The translations under genes and the position numbers were made by a program. Below are positions 16,766 to 26,340 of a stretch of 64,000 bases of DNA, piece after piece; position 1 is the stretch's first letter; each line of letters opens with the position of its first letter. The stretch lies in assembly GCF_030286555.1 (NCBI RefSeq), contig NZ_JASVWF010000001.1, forward strand, positions 806,001 to 870,000, read 5' to 3'. The notes under the pieces were generated by a model that did no database searches, was not told the DNA's origin, and saw only the letters and a list, made by a program, of their open reading frames with translations. Source of the stretch: Actinomycetospora termitidis (GTDB taxonomy: Bacteria > Actinomycetota > Actinomycetes > Mycobacteriales > Pseudonocardiaceae).

Positions 16766-17686
16766 GTGATCACCCCGGAGTGGATCGAGCCGTCCTCGGC
16801 GCAGCGCGGCGAGCTGGAGCGGTTCGCGGCGGACGTGGCACGCGCCGACGGTGTGGCCGCGTTCTCCGAGCCGACGCTGCTCGACCTCGCCACGCCGACC
16901 GGCCACGGCCGCCACCTCGTCGCCCGGGGCGACGACGGGTCCGTCGTGGCCTGGGCGCACGTCGACACCGCCGATCTCGACGACGTCGTCGTCGAGCTCG
17001 CCGTCGCTCCCGGCGCTCGCCGGGCGGGCCTCGGGCGGGCCCTGGCGGCCGTCGTCGCGGGCGACGACGTGGCACGGCCGGGGCGGATCCGGGCGTGGGC
17101 CCACGGCGGTCGCGACGGGTCCGCCGAGCTCGCCGCCGCCGTCGGCCTGGAGCGCGAGCGCGAGCTCTGGATGATGCGCCGCCCGGCCGGGACCGGACCC
17201 CTGCCCGAGCAGCGGCCGGTCGAGGGCGTGTCGATCATGGCGTTCCGCCCGGGCGCCGACGAGGACGAGGTCGTCGCCGTGAACGCGCGGGCCTTCGCCT
17301 GGCACCCCGAGCAGGGCGCGATGACCGCGGACGACGTGCGTCGCCGGGAGCAGGAGCCGTGGTTCGACGCGGCCGGGTTCCTGCTCGCGCGTGAGGACGA
17401 CCGGGGTCGCCTGCTCGGCTTCCACTGGACCAAGCGGCATCCCGAGGGCGCCCGTGACGGCGGACCGATGGGCGAGGTCTACGTCGTCGGGGTGGACCCG
17501 GACGCACAGGGTCGGGGGCTGGGCGGCGCGCTGACGCTCGCCGGCCTCCACCACCTCGCCGGGCGCGGGCTCGACGAGGTGATCCTCTACGTCGAGGCGG
17601 ACAACGCTCCCGCGGTCGCGACCTACCGCCGACTCGGCTTCGTCGTCGACGCCACGGACGTGTCGTACCGCCTGCCCGCCACCTGA
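16766..17686 (+). CDS. mshD: Mycothiol synthase
   Basis: Acetylates cysteinyl-glucosaminyl-inositol with acetyl-CoA, the last step of mycothiol synthesis. The 306-aa protein holds two GNAT domains. The C-terminal, active one shows GFHWTKRH and the acetyl-CoA loop VYVVGVDPDAQGRGLGGAL, then LYVEADNAPAVATYRRLGF. Its start is the GTG at 16766. TAGCGT at 16753-16758 lies 7 nt upstream, so it can be transcribed leaderless, independently of glnR, which ends 21 nt before. Confidence 0.93.
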   Translation: MITPEWIEPSSAQRGELERFAADVARADGVAAFSEPTLLDLATPTGHGRHLVARGDDGSVVAWAHVDTADLDDVVVELAVAPGARRAGLGRALAAVVAGDDVARPGRIRAWAHGGRDGSAELAAAVGLERERELWMMRRPAGTGPLPEQRPVEGVSIMAFRPGADEDEVVAVNARAFAWHPEQGAMTADDVRRREQEPWFDAAGFLLAREDDRGRLLGFHWTKRHPEGARDGGPMGEVYVVGVDPDAQGRGLGGALTLAGLHHLAGRGLDEVILYVEADNAPAVATYRRLGFVVDATDVSYRLPAT

Positions 17687-17816
17687 TCCACGCGCGACAC
17701 CTCCCGGTCATCCGCCCGACACGTAGCAGCTTTACGTGAGCGTTCAACCACGCTCCGTCGATTCCTGGAGACGGTGTGACCAGGGTCAATCCCATCAGAT
17801 GGCGCGCAACGGGCCT

Positions 17817-17871
17817 GTTCACCCCGCGTTCACCTGGTCAAGGTCGGTCGTCCACCCCGGCTGCCTAATGT
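17817..17871 (+). promoter_or_regulatory. PHO box and promoter of pstS
   Basis: Two adjacent 11-bp direct repeats, GTTCACCCCGC (17817-17827) and GTTCACCTGGT (17828-17838), match the PhoP-binding repeat of Streptomyces. TAATGT (17866-17871) is the -10, 27 bp past the box. A lone half-site GTTCAACCACG lies at 17742-17752. This predicts induction of pst genes by phosphate starvation through PhoR-PhoP, which is not encoded in the window. Confidence 0.82.
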
Positions 17872-17962
17872 CCGCGTCCGGCCGTCGCGCGTCCGTGCCT
17901 CGGCCGAATTGCCCGGATCGCCGGCACCCGGCGACGGACACAGGACGAGACAGGAGATCTCT

Positions 17963-19072
17963 GTGAGGTTCCAGCGGCGTGCAGCTGCGGTCGGTCTGAT
18001 CGCGGCCGGGGCGCTCCTGTTCAGCGCCTGCGGCAGCGACGGAGGCGGCGAGGGCCAGGGCGGCCAGGCCGCCCCGGGCGGTGTCGCGTGTGGCGGCAAG
18101 GAGTCCCTGCGGGCCAGCGGGTCGTCGGCGCAGGCCAACGCCATCACGCGCTTCGTCACCAACTTCGAGGGCGCCTGCGAGGGCCAGACCCTGAACTACA
18201 CCCCGAGCGGCTCGGGTGCGGGCCGCAACGAGTTCATCGGCGGCCAGACCGACTTCGCCGGCTCCGACTCGGCGCTCTCCGACGCGGAGGTCGCGACCGC
18301 GCAGGCGCGCTGCGCCTCCCCGGCGTGGAACCTGCCGCTGGTGTTCGGCCCGATCGCGGTCGCCTACAACGTCCCCGGTCTCCAGGCGCTGAACCTGGAC
18401 GGCGCCACCATCGCCGCGATCTTCAACGGCACCATCACCACGTGGAACGACCCGCGGATCGCCGCCCTCAACCAGGGTGCCGCGCTCCCGGCCAACCCGA
18501 TCGTCGTGAACTTCCGGTCCGACGAGTCCGGCACCACGCAGAACTTCCAGCGCTACCTCAACGCCGCGTCGAACAACGCGTACGGCAAGGAGGCCGAGCA
18601 GACCTTCCAGGGTGGCGTCGGCGCCGGTGCCCGCGGCAGCCAGGGTGTCGCGGACGCCACGAAGAACACCCCGAACTCGATCACCTACGTCGAGGCCTCG
18701 TTCGCGCAGCGCGGCGGGCTGGGGATCGCCAACGTGATCAACTCCGGCGGCGGCCAGCCGGTCGCGCTGTCCCCGGAGACGGTCGGCAACGCCATCAACG
18801 GCGTCCGTGTGTCGGGTCAGGGCAACGACCTCAAGCTCGACCTGAACAGCCTCTACACCGCCAGCGCGCCGAACGCCTACCCGATCGCGCTCGCGACGTA
18901 CGAGATCGTCTGCTCCAACTACGCCGACGACCAGACCGCCCAGGGGGTCAAGGCGTTCCTGTCGGCCTCGCTGACCGACCAGGCCCAGCAGGGTCTGCCG
19001 GAGGCGGGCTACGTCCCGCTGCCGGCGCAGTTCAAGCAGCGTCTGACCGACGCCGTGAACGCCATCCAGTGA
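17963..19072 (+). CDS. pstS: Phosphate ABC transporter, substrate-binding lipoprotein
   Basis: A 369-aa extracytoplasmic phosphate receptor. The signal peptide ends in the lipobox LFSAC with Cys23 as lipidation site, followed by a Gly-rich linker. The phosphate-binding loops are recognisable: ASGSSAQ, GSGAGRNEF, TDFAGSDSALS and RSDESGTTQNF. The GTG at 17963 with CAGGAGA upstream is chosen; an earlier in-frame start would add residues before the basic n-region. It heads pstSCAB and is separated from pstC by a strong hairpin. Confidence 0.95.
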   Translation: MRFQRRAAAVGLIAAGALLFSACGSDGGGEGQGGQAAPGGVACGGKESLRASGSSAQANAITRFVTNFEGACEGQTLNYTPSGSGAGRNEFIGGQTDFAGSDSALSDAEVATAQARCASPAWNLPLVFGPIAVAYNVPGLQALNLDGATIAAIFNGTITTWNDPRIAALNQGAALPANPIVVNFRSDESGTTQNFQRYLNAASNNAYGKEAEQTFQGGVGAGARGSQGVADATKNTPNSITYVEASFAQRGGLGIANVINSGGGQPVALSPETVGNAINGVRVSGQGNDLKLDLNSLYTASAPNAYPIALATYEIVCSNYADDQTAQGVKAFLSASLTDQAQQGLPEAGYVPLPAQFKQRLTDAVNAIQ

Positions 19073-19079
19073 TGACCCG

Positions 19080-19109
19080 GGCCGGGGCCCGCCACCGCGG
19101 GCCCCGGCC
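19080..19109 (+). terminator. Intercistronic hairpin after pstS
   Basis: A perfect 13-bp stem (19080-19092 with 19097-19109) closed by CACC, starting 7 nt after the pstS stop and 32 nt before pstC. It is likely a partial terminator or mRNA-stabilising structure that keeps the binding protein in excess over the permease. Confidence 0.75.
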
Positions 19110-19141
19110 TCCGTACGAGACGAGGGTGGGCAGACCCCGCT

Positions 19142-20188
19142 GTGAGTGAACGCACCACGGCACGGACCGGGTCGGAGCGTCCCGAGGACGCCCCGGCCCG
19201 GGCGGCCGGAACCAGTCAGTCGTCCCCGGGTCCCGAGTCGGGTAACAGCAGGAGCATGTGGGCTTCATCGCGGCGTGGTGAGTCGGTCTTCCGGGGTCTC
19301 ACGACCGGCTCCGGGGTCCTGGTGGTCGCGTCGATCGCGCTGATCGGACTCTTCCTGCTGATCCAGGCGATCCCGTCGCTGTTGGCCAACCAGGCCAACT
19401 TCTTCACCTCGACGGAGTTCTCCACAGGCGACCCGGACAATCTGCGCTTCGGCATCCTCGACCTGCTGGTCGTCACGTTGAAGACGTCGATCCTGGCCCT
19501 GGTGATCGCCATGCCGATCGCGCTCGGCGTCGCCCTGTTCCTGACGCAGTACGCCCCGAAGCGGGTGGCCCGGCCCTTCGCCTACGTCATCGACCTGCTG
19601 GCTGCCGTGCCCTCGATCGTCTACGGGCTCTGGGGCATCCTCGTGCTCGCGCCGGTGATCCTGCCGGTCAACCAGTGGCTGGTCGACAACCTGGGCTGGT
19701 TCCCCCTGTTCTCGCAGGGCAACCTGCCGGTCGGCGTCCGGGGCACGATCTTCACCGGCGGCGTCATCCTCGCCGTCATGATCCTGCCGATCATCACGGC
19801 CGTCGCCCGCGAGGTGTTCGCGCAGACGCCGCGCTTCCACATCGAGGCCGCCAAGGCGCTCGGCGCGACGCGGTGGGAGGTCATCACGATGGCCGTCCTG
19901 CCCTACGGCCGCAGCGGGTACATCGCCGGCTCCATGCTCGGCCTCGGCCGTGCGCTCGGCGAGACGATCGCCATCCTGCTCGTGATCTCGGCGTCGACCG
20001 GCATGCAGACCCTGAGCCTGTTCGACGGCGGGTACACGTTCGCCTCGCTGATCGCGTCCGCGGCCTCGGAGTTCAGTCAGCCGCTGCCCACCGGCGCGTA
20101 CATCTCGGCGGGCCTGGTCCTGTTCGTCCTGACCTTCGTCGTGAACGCCCTGGCGCGCGTCGTCGCCGGCGGAAAGGTGAACGGCTGA
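19142..20188 (+). CDS. pstC: Phosphate ABC transporter permease PstC
   Basis: A 348-aa inner-membrane subunit with about six helices. The cytoplasmic EAA-type loop is [20 protein letters not shown]. The N-terminal 45 residues are polar and variable, as is common in actinobacterial PstC. It starts with GTG at 19142 and overlaps pstA by one base (TGATG). It forms the phosphate channel with PstA. Confidence 0.94.
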   Translation: MSERTTARTGSERPEDAPARAAGTSQSSPGPESGNSRSMWASSRRGESVFRGLTTGSGVLVVASIALIGLFLLIQAIPSLLANQANFFTSTEFSTGDPDNLRFGILDLLVVTLKTSILALVIAMPIALGVALFLTQYAPKRVARPFAYVIDLLAAVPSIVYGLWGILVLAPVILPVNQWLVDNLGWFPLFSQGNLPVGVRGTIFTGGVILAVMILPIITAVAREVFAQTPRFHIEAAKALGATRWEVITMAVLPYGRSGYIAGSMLGLGRALGETIAILLVISASTGMQTLSLFDGGYTFASLIASAASEFSQPLPTGAYISAGLVLFVLTFVVNALARVVAGGKVNG

Positions 20189-21096
20189 TGAGTACCGCCC
20201 TCGAGGCGCCGGACCAGCCGGCGTCGTCCCCGCCCTTCCAGCCGATCAGCACGGCCCGCCGGCTCAAGAACACCTCGGCGACGGTGCTCGTGGCCCTCGC
20301 CTTCCTCATCGCCTGCGTCCCGCTGGTGTGGATCCTGGTCGAGGTCGTGATCCGGGGCGCCGGCGCGATCTTCTCGGCGGACTGGTGGGGCCGGTCGCAG
20401 TCGGGCGTGAACCCCGAGGAGTACGCGGGAGGCGTCTACCACGCCATCTACGGGACGATCATCCAGGCGCTGCTGTGCGGGGTCATCGCCGTGCCCATCG
20501 GCATCCTCGCCGCGATCTACCTCGTCGAGTACGGCCGCGGACGGCTGGCGAAGACCACGAGCTTCATGGTCGACATCCTCTCCGGCGTGCCGTCGATCGT
20601 GGCGGCCCTGTTCATCTTCGCCCTCTTCGTCTCGATCCTGGGCGCCGAGCAGTCCGCCTTCATGGTGTCGCTGGCCCTCGTGCTGCTGATGCTGCCGGTG
20701 GTCATCCGCAACACCGAGGAGATGTTGCGACTGGTACCCGACCGGCTGCGGGAATCGGCGTACGCGCTGGGCATCCCGAAGTGGAAGACGATCCTGCGGA
20801 TCGTCCTGCCGACCGCCCTGTCGGGCACCGTCACCGGCGTGATGCTGGCCTTCGCCCGCGTCATCGGCGAGACGGCACCCGTCCTGGTGCTCGTCGGCTA
20901 CGCCCGCGCCATCAACTACGACCCCTTCGAGGGGAACATGGCATCGCTGCCGCTGCTGATGTTCAGCGAGTTCTCCAACCCGGAGCCGGCCGGCCAGTTC
21001 CGCATCTGGGGCGCGGCGCTGACCCTGATCCTCATCGTCATGATCTTCCAGCTGGGCGCGAGCGTCATCTCGCGCTTCTCGGCGATCCAGAAATAG
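20188..21096 (+). CDS. pstA: Phosphate ABC transporter permease PstA
   Basis: A 302-aa inner-membrane subunit with six predicted helices. Diagnostic segments are DILSGVPSIVAALFIFALF and the coupling loop RESAYALGIPKWKTILRIVL. The ATG at 20188 overlaps the last base of pstC. It partners PstC, and PstB follows 17 nt downstream. Confidence 0.95.
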   Translation: MSTALEAPDQPASSPPFQPISTARRLKNTSATVLVALAFLIACVPLVWILVEVVIRGAGAIFSADWWGRSQSGVNPEEYAGGVYHAIYGTIIQALLCGVIAVPIGILAAIYLVEYGRGRLAKTTSFMVDILSGVPSIVAALFIFALFVSILGAEQSAFMVSLALVLLMLPVVIRNTEEMLRLVPDRLRESAYALGIPKWKTILRIVLPTALSGTVTGVMLAFARVIGETAPVLVLVGYARAINYDPFEGNMASLPLLMFSEFSNPEPAGQFRIWGAALTLILIVMIFQLGASVISRFSAIQK

Positions 21097-21113
21097 AAGG
21101 CGGCTGATCACCG

Positions 21114-21890
21114 ATGGCCAAGCGCATCGACCTCAAGGACGTCGACATCTACTACGGCGCCTTCCACGCCGTGCAGAGCGTCAACCTGACCGTGGCGCCG
21201 CGCAGCGTGACCGCCTTCATCGGACCGTCGGGCTGCGGCAAGTCGACCGTCCTCCGGACGCTCAACCGCATGCACGAGGAGATCCCCGGCGCCCGCGTCG
21301 ACGGTCAGATCCTGCTCGACGGGGAGAACATCTACGACCGCAGCGCCGACGCGGTGGCCGTCCGCCGCACCATCGGCATGGTCTTCCAGATGCCGAACCC
21401 GTTCCCGACGATGTCCATCCGCGACAACGTCGTCGCCGGGCTCAGGCTCCAGGGCGTCAAGGACAAGAAGAAGCTCGACGAGGTCGCCGAGGCCTCGCTG
21501 CGCGGCGCGAACCTCTGGAACGAGGTCAAGGACCGTCTCGACAAGCCCGGCGGCGGCATCTCGGGTGGTCAGCAGCAGCGTCTGTGCATCGCGCGCGCGA
21601 TCGCGGTGCAGCCCGACGTGCTGCTCATGGACGAGCCGTGCTCGGCGCTCGACCCCATCTCGACGTTGGCGATCGAGGACCTCATCGCCGACCTCAAGAA
21701 GGAGTACACGATCGTCATCGTCACCCACAACATGCAGCAGGCGGCGCGGGTGAGCGACCAGACCGGGTTCTTCAACCTGGAGGCGACCGGCAAGCCCGGC
21801 CACCTGGTGGAGATCGACGACACCGAGAAGATCTTCTCGAACCCGACCGAGCAGGCGACCGAGGACTACATCTCCGGCCGCTTCGGCTGA
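21114..21890 (+). CDS. pstB: Phosphate ABC transporter ATPase PstB
   Basis: A 258-aa ATPase energising phosphate import. Walker [10 protein letters not shown], signature ISGGQQQR, Walker B LLMDEP and switch histidine VTHNM are all present, and the Q-loop context FQMPNPFP is typical of PstB. It ends the pstSCAB operon at a strong terminator shared with convergent phoU. Confidence 0.96.
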   Translation: MAKRIDLKDVDIYYGAFHAVQSVNLTVAPRSVTAFIGPSGCGKSTVLRTLNRMHEEIPGARVDGQILLDGENIYDRSADAVAVRRTIGMVFQMPNPFPTMSIRDNVVAGLRLQGVKDKKKLDEVAEASLRGANLWNEVKDRLDKPGGGISGGQQQRLCIARAIAVQPDVLLMDEPCSALDPISTLAIEDLIADLKKEYTIVIVTHNMQQAARVSDQTGFFNLEATGKPGHLVEIDDTEKIFSNPTEQATEDYISGRFG

Positions 21891-21911
21891 TCTGCGCGCC
21901 TCCTCCGACGT

Positions 21912-21959
21912 ACGAACGGGCCGTTCATCACCTTCTTCGGTGATGAGCGGCCCGTTCGT
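21912..21959. terminator. Bidirectional terminator between pstB and phoU
   Basis: ACGAACGGGCCG (21912-21923) pairs with its complement at 21948-21959, continued after a one-base mismatch by TCATCACC/GGTGATGA, with a TTCTTC loop. The combined stem is 20 bp and serves both converging genes. Confidence 0.9.
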
Positions 21960-21973
21960 GGTTTCCGGGGTGG

Positions 21974-22630
21974 TCAGGCCAGCGGCGGGTCGGGCATCTT
22001 GCCGGTGACCATGAAGACGACCCGGCGGGCGACGGCCACCGCGTGGTCGGCGAAGCGCTCGTAGAAGCGGCCGAGCAGGGTCACGTCCACCGCCGGGGCC
22101 ACGCCGTGCGGCCAGTCGCGGTTCATCATCACCGTGAACAGGTGCCGGTGGAGGTCGTCCATCGCGTCGTCGTCCGACTCCATGGTGAACGCGAGCTCGA
22201 TGTCGCGGTCGAGGATCACCCGGCGGGCGTCCTGGGCGAGGTCGAGCGCGACCCGCCCCATCTCCGCGAAGTACGGGGAGACCTCCTGCGGGAGCACGAG
22301 GTCGGGGTGGCGCCGCCGGGCGGCCTTGGCGACGTGCAGGGCCAGGTCGCCCATCCGCTCCAGGTCACCCGCGGAGTGGATGGCGGCGATGACCGACCGC
22401 AGGTCGCCGGCGACGGGAGCCTGCAGGGCCAGCAGCCCGAACGCCTGGTCCTCGGCGGAGGTGCGCAGGGCGTCGATCTCGGTGTCGGAGGAGATGACCT
22501 CCTCGGCCAGGTCGAGGTCGCCCTCGAGCAGGGCCGTGGTCGACTTCTTCATGGCCTCGCCGGCCAACAGGGACATCTGGGCGAGCTCGTTGTTGAGCGA
22601 GTCGAGCTTCTCGTGGTACGCCGCGCGCAT
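21974..22630 (-). CDS. phoU: Phosphate-signalling protein PhoU
   Basis: A 218-aa protein of two PhoU three-helix bundles (residues 1-110 and 115-215) with metal-binding helices [16 protein letters not shown] and [20 protein letters not shown]. PhoU links PstB activity to the PhoR kinase and is called PhoY in mycobacteria. It is convergent with pstB and carries its own PHO box, so both arms of the locus should respond to phosphate. The ATG at 22630 is 5 nt from a TAGTCT -10. Confidence 0.94.
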   Translation of the reverse strand: MRAAYHEKLDSLNNELAQMSLLAGEAMKKSTTALLEGDLDLAEEVISSDTEIDALRTSAEDQAFGLLALQAPVAGDLRSVIAAIHSAGDLERMGDLALHVAKAARRRHPDLVLPQEVSPYFAEMGRVALDLAQDARRVILDRDIELAFTMESDDDAMDDLHRHLFTVMMNRDWPHGVAPAVDVTLLGRFYERFADHAVAVARRVVFMVTGKMPDPPLA

Positions 22631-22635
22631 GCCCG

Positions 22636-22689
22636 CAGACTAGGCGGACGCGCCGTCGGACACCCGTCCGCCGCGTGAACCGGGCATGA
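22636..22689 (-). promoter_or_regulatory. PHO box and promoter of phoU
   Basis: On the minus strand, GTTCATGCCCG (22679-22689) is followed directly by GTTCACGCGGC (22668-22678), a PhoP-type direct repeat. TAGTCT (22636-22641) is the -10, 26 bp past the box, almost the same spacing as at pstS. Direct observation; PhoP binding inferred. Confidence 0.75.
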
Positions 22690-22710
22690 ACGGCGGGGAG
22701 ACCGCCCTGC

Positions 22711-24969
22711 TCAGCGACAAGTGGTGTCGGCGGCGTTGACCAGCGACGGGAGCGGGGCCGCGCTCGGAGGGGCGGTCGGGTCGACGAGTCGTCCGTCGAA
22801 GTCGTCCCCGAGCTGCAGCCGCAGCACCCCGGAGGCTCCCGTACGGGGGTCGAGCACCGCGCCGGGCACGGATTTCTGCAGCGTGGCGGCGGCACCGGCC
22901 TGGTCCGGGGTGAAGGTGATGACGGTGCGTGCGTCGGCGGCCGGGGCAGGGGTGTCGGTGGTGACGGTGAACCCGTAGCCGCGCAGCGAGCCCGCGACCG
23001 AGCCCGCGGACGGCGCCTTCGTGACGACGTCCCGTCGGAAGCCGGACGTGCCCTCGTCCCCGCCGTTCTCCGCGCCCTCGCCGGAGGCGGAGACGGCGGT
23101 CGCGGAGTCACCGTCGCCGTCCTCGTCGCCGCCACCGGACCCGTCCTCGGAGGAGCCGCCCGCGGACCCGCCGTCGGCGGAGCTGTCGGAGGACGCCGAC
23201 GACGTGCGGGCGTCGACCAGCCGCAGGGCGACCCGCTCGGCGGGGACGGCCGGGACGGCGGGTGCGACCGGGGCGGCGCCGGGCTGCCCGGGCAGCGGGC
23301 GGTCGCCGATGATGGAGTCGAACAGGGCACGGTTCTCGGCGGCGCGCAGCACCTCGTTGCCGCGGGCGTTGGCGACGCCGGTGGTGGGGACGGTGGTGAA
23401 GGTGACGTTCCGCGCGTCGAGGCCGGAGAGCGACTGCCCGAGGCCCAGCAGCTGCGAGGCGTCGATGTTCTCGCCGTAGGTGGACCGCCCGACGGCGTCG
23501 ACCAGTCCCTGGAGCCTGCCGAGGTCGAGCAGGGTGCCCGCGGAGAGCGTCTGGCGCAGCAGCGCGGACAGGAACAGCTGCTGACGGTGGATGCGCCCGT
23601 AGTCGCTGGTCGGGTCGCCGACCACGTGGCGCGCCCGGACGAAGTTCAGCGCCTGGTCGCCGCTGAGCACCGACGTGCCCGCGCGGCCGACGACCGTGCC
23701 GAGGACCGTGTCGCGCATCGGGCGCTCGATGCAGACCGGGACGCCGTCGACCGCGTCCACCATGTCCTTGAACCCGGAGAAGTCGACCCCGAGGAAGTGG
23801 TTGACGGCGAGGCCGGAGAGCTCCTGCACGACCTTCGTCACGCACCGCGGGCCCCCGACCTGATAGGCCGTGTTGAGCTTGGTCCTCGCCGTGCGCGGGA
23901 TCGTCTGGCCGGTGTAGCCGCCGGTGACCGAGTCCCAGCGTTCGCAGCTCGGGCGGTCGATCTCCAGGTCCCGGGGGAACGACACGACGCTCACCCGGGA
24001 CCGGTCCGCCGGGACGTGGACGACCATGACGGTGTCCGAGCGCGCGCCCGGCACGTCGCTCGCGTCGCCCACCTCCTCGGTGGGTGCGGCCCCGACGCGG
24101 GTGTCGGAGCCGACGACGAGGAAGTTCTGGTCGCCGGCCTGCGCGGCGGGGTCGATGATCGCCGACGACGTCGGGTCCAGGGCGCCGATCTTCTTCACGG
24201 CGGCCTCGAACCACGACGTCGCGCCCCACGCGACCCCGCACACCAGCACGATCACCGTCGACATCGCCGCGGCGCCCAGGCGCAGCGTCCGCGCCCAGGT
24301 CCACGGACCGACCCGGGCGCCGACCCCGGCGAGCACGGCCGACGTGGCCGCGTACCCGGTGCCCTCGCCGCCGGCGGGGACCGCGACGGCGCGGGCCGGC
24401 TCCCGAGTGCGACGTGGGGCAGGTTCCGGGGCGGGTGGAGCTGCCTGGTGCAGCTCTCGCGGCGGCGCGGACTCCGGCGCGGGCTGGCGAGAGGTACGTG
24501 AGGCACCGTCGGAGGGCACGGGAGGTGCCTGGTGTGCTTCTCGGCGCGTGGGCGGCGTGGGCGGCGTGGGCGGCGTGGGCGGCGTGGGCGGGGTGGGCGG
24601 GGCGGGCGCCTCCGCGACGGCCGGCCGGCCGGCGGGCACGGGTGCGGCCGGGCGGGCCGTGCGCACCGTCGGCAGCTCGCTGGGCGTCGGTGCGGGCGCG
24701 TCGTCCACCGGGTCCGGCGCGACGACGGCGGCGGCCGCGACCAGGTCGCGCATCGGCTCGGTCTCGGCGGCCGCACCGGCCGGGCGCAGACCTCGGCGCC
24801 CCGGGCGCTTGCGGGCGAGCGGGACCATCGTGGGCGCGATCCCGCCGCGCCGTTCCACGTCGGGGACCACCCGGGTCGGGACCGAGGGCGGACCGGTCCG
24901 CACGACCGGTTCCGGCGACCGGGCCGCGGGAACGCCGGGACCGGCGCCGCGCTCACGGTCGTCGGTCAC
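22711..24969 (-). CDS. LytR-CpsA-Psr (LCP) cell-wall glycopolymer ligase
   Basis: A 752-aa membrane enzyme homologous to Rv0822c. LCP enzymes attach arabinogalactan or similar polymers to peptidoglycan. Order: a long cytosolic Pro/Ala-rich region (1-225, with a PPT tripeptide repeat near 122-140), one transmembrane helix (about 230-255), the LCP catalytic domain (about 280-500, with DTVMVVHVPADR, VSFPRDLEID and NFVRARH), an acidic Ser/Gly linker, and a C-terminal LytR_C domain. The starting GTG at 24969 follows GGGGG, and a TATACG -10 lies at 25033-25038 (minus). Substrate polymer is not predictable. Confidence 0.9.
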   Translation of the reverse strand: MTDDRERGAGPGVPAARSPEPVVRTGPPSVPTRVVPDVERRGGIAPTMVPLARKRPGRRGLRPAGAAAETEPMRDLVAAAAVVAPDPVDDAPAPTPSELPTVRTARPAAPVPAGRPAVAEAPAPPTPPTPPTPPTPPTPPTRREAHQAPPVPSDGASRTSRQPAPESAPPRELHQAAPPAPEPAPRRTREPARAVAVPAGGEGTGYAATSAVLAGVGARVGPWTWARTLRLGAAAMSTVIVLVCGVAWGATSWFEAAVKKIGALDPTSSAIIDPAAQAGDQNFLVVGSDTRVGAAPTEEVGDASDVPGARSDTVMVVHVPADRSRVSVVSFPRDLEIDRPSCERWDSVTGGYTGQTIPRTARTKLNTAYQVGGPRCVTKVVQELSGLAVNHFLGVDFSGFKDMVDAVDGVPVCIERPMRDTVLGTVVGRAGTSVLSGDQALNFVRARHVVGDPTSDYGRIHRQQLFLSALLRQTLSAGTLLDLGRLQGLVDAVGRSTYGENIDASQLLGLGQSLSGLDARNVTFTTVPTTGVANARGNEVLRAAENRALFDSIIGDRPLPGQPGAAPVAPAVPAVPAERVALRLVDARTSSASSDSSADGGSAGGSSEDGSGGGDEDGDGDSATAVSASGEGAENGGDEGTSGFRRDVVTKAPSAGSVAGSLRGYGFTVTTDTPAPAADARTVITFTPDQAGAAATLQKSVPGAVLDPRTGASGVLRLQLGDDFDGRLVDPTAPPSAAPLPSLVNAADTTCR

Positions 24970-25123
24970 GGGACCCCCGGGTGGTCAGGGAAGGGATCCC
25001 CCGACCGGACGGGCCGTCCGGGGTGCACGGATCGTATAGAGCCGGTCACCGGAGCTCGCGCGCGGGACTACTCTTCGGTCACCCGCCGGGCAAGACCCGT
25101 CACTCGATCGTGACTCGAGCAGT

Positions 25124-26002
25124 TCAGGGGTCGGAGCGCCCCGGACGACCGGACCCGGCGACGGCCCGGGCCACGGCCGCGATGCCGCGTCGGGCCGCGG
25201 CCTGACCGGCGAGGCGGACCTCGCCCGTGCCGTCCCGGTAGGCCACCGCGTTGCGGCCCGTGCGTTTCGCGACGTAGAGCAGTTCGTCGACGTGGTCGAG
25301 CAGGCCGGCGGAGTCCGACCGCTGGCAGGACGGGTCCACGCACCCGAGCCCGAGGCTGAGCGTGACCCGCAGTTCCGGCGCGACCGCCGACCAGTCGTGG
25401 TCCTCGACCCGCGCCCGGATCCCCTCGCACAGCGCGACCGCGTCCGCGTCGGGCGAGCCGGGGAGTACGAGAGCGAACTCCTCGCCGCCGTAGCGGGCGC
25501 AGAAGCCGTCCGGGACGCGGTCGTCGATCTCGGAGCGCATCAGACCGACGAGGGTCCTCAGAACCGAGTCGCCGACGGCGTGGCCGTAGCTGTCGTTGAC
25601 CTGTTTGAAGTGATCGACGTCGGCGAGTGCGACGCAGACCGGGCGCCGACCGTCATCACGCAACGTGGACAATCGCTCGTCGAGGTAGCGACGGTTCCAG
25701 GTGGCCGTCAGGCTGTCGCGCCGGCTCTGCTCGCGCGCCTCGGCTCGTTCGCGCCGGAGACGGTCGACTTCGCGGCGTAACTGTTCGGGCACGTGCACCG
25801 GCGGTGTGTCGCCGAGGTGCACGAGCGCCATCGCCGCCCGCAGGTGCTGGTAGGCGCGCCGCCACTCGCCGCGGTCGGCGAGCATCTCGGCGGCGGACTC
25901 GTGGGCGCGCGCCTGATCGGCCCGGGCGACGCCGTCGTCGTCGGTCGCCGCGTCGGCACGCAGGGCCTCGTCGATCCCGACGATCGGGGTGGTGTCGAAC
26001 AT
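25124..26002 (-). CDS. GGDEF diguanylate cyclase
   Basis: A 292-aa soluble protein with a helical, TPR-like N-terminal half (residues 15-110) and a GGDEF domain carrying ARYGGEEF, so cyclase activity is expected. Upstream, RVPD resembles the RxxD product-inhibition site but lies six residues from GGEEF where five is usual, so feedback inhibition may be altered. The ATG at 26002 is preferred; the 71-residue in-frame extension is arginine-rich and poorly biased. It is the second c-di-GMP enzyme in the window. Confidence 0.88.
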   Translation of the reverse strand: MFDTTPIVGIDEALRADAATDDDGVARADQARAHESAAEMLADRGEWRRAYQHLRAAMALVHLGDTPPVHVPEQLRREVDRLRRERAEAREQSRRDSLTATWNRRYLDERLSTLRDDGRRPVCVALADVDHFKQVNDSYGHAVGDSVLRTLVGLMRSEIDDRVPDGFCARYGGEEFALVLPGSPDADAVALCEGIRARVEDHDWSAVAPELRVTLSLGLGCVDPSCQRSDSAGLLDHVDELLYVAKRTGRNAVAYRDGTGEVRLAGQAAARRGIAAVARAVAGSGRPGRSDP

Positions 26003-26340
26003 GCTGCTAGCAGCGTCGCACGAGGGCCCATCGGGGATCGTCGGCAGGGGAGCGGACACCGCAGGCACCGGCGCACCCGCCGTCACCCGGTCCGGCGACC
26101 CACCGACCGTGGAGCCCCTCAAGAACACCCGCCGCTCCCTCGCGTCCGCACTCCTGCGTCCCCTCCAGTGTGGCCGTCGACGGCGCCTGTGCAACGTCCG
26201 TTCCCCGCCCGCCAACCGAATCCACCGTCCGGTCGACGTGACTCTGCGTGGAGAATCCGGGCTGCTGCTCGTTCGGCCCCAGATCGCTGCCCGACCGGGT
26301 GCTCAAGTCCGGGCGCCGTGACCGCTCGTGGTGTGAGGGA

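Noticed and set aside
17736..17966. Plus-strand 76-codon frame in the pstS upstream region
   Set aside because: It covers the PHO box and promoter, lacks codon bias, and ends at the pstS ribosome site.
24540..24605. CRISPR-like short tandem units
   Set aside because: A 9-bp tandem coding PPT inside the LCP gene; no spacers. No CRISPR array was found anywhere.
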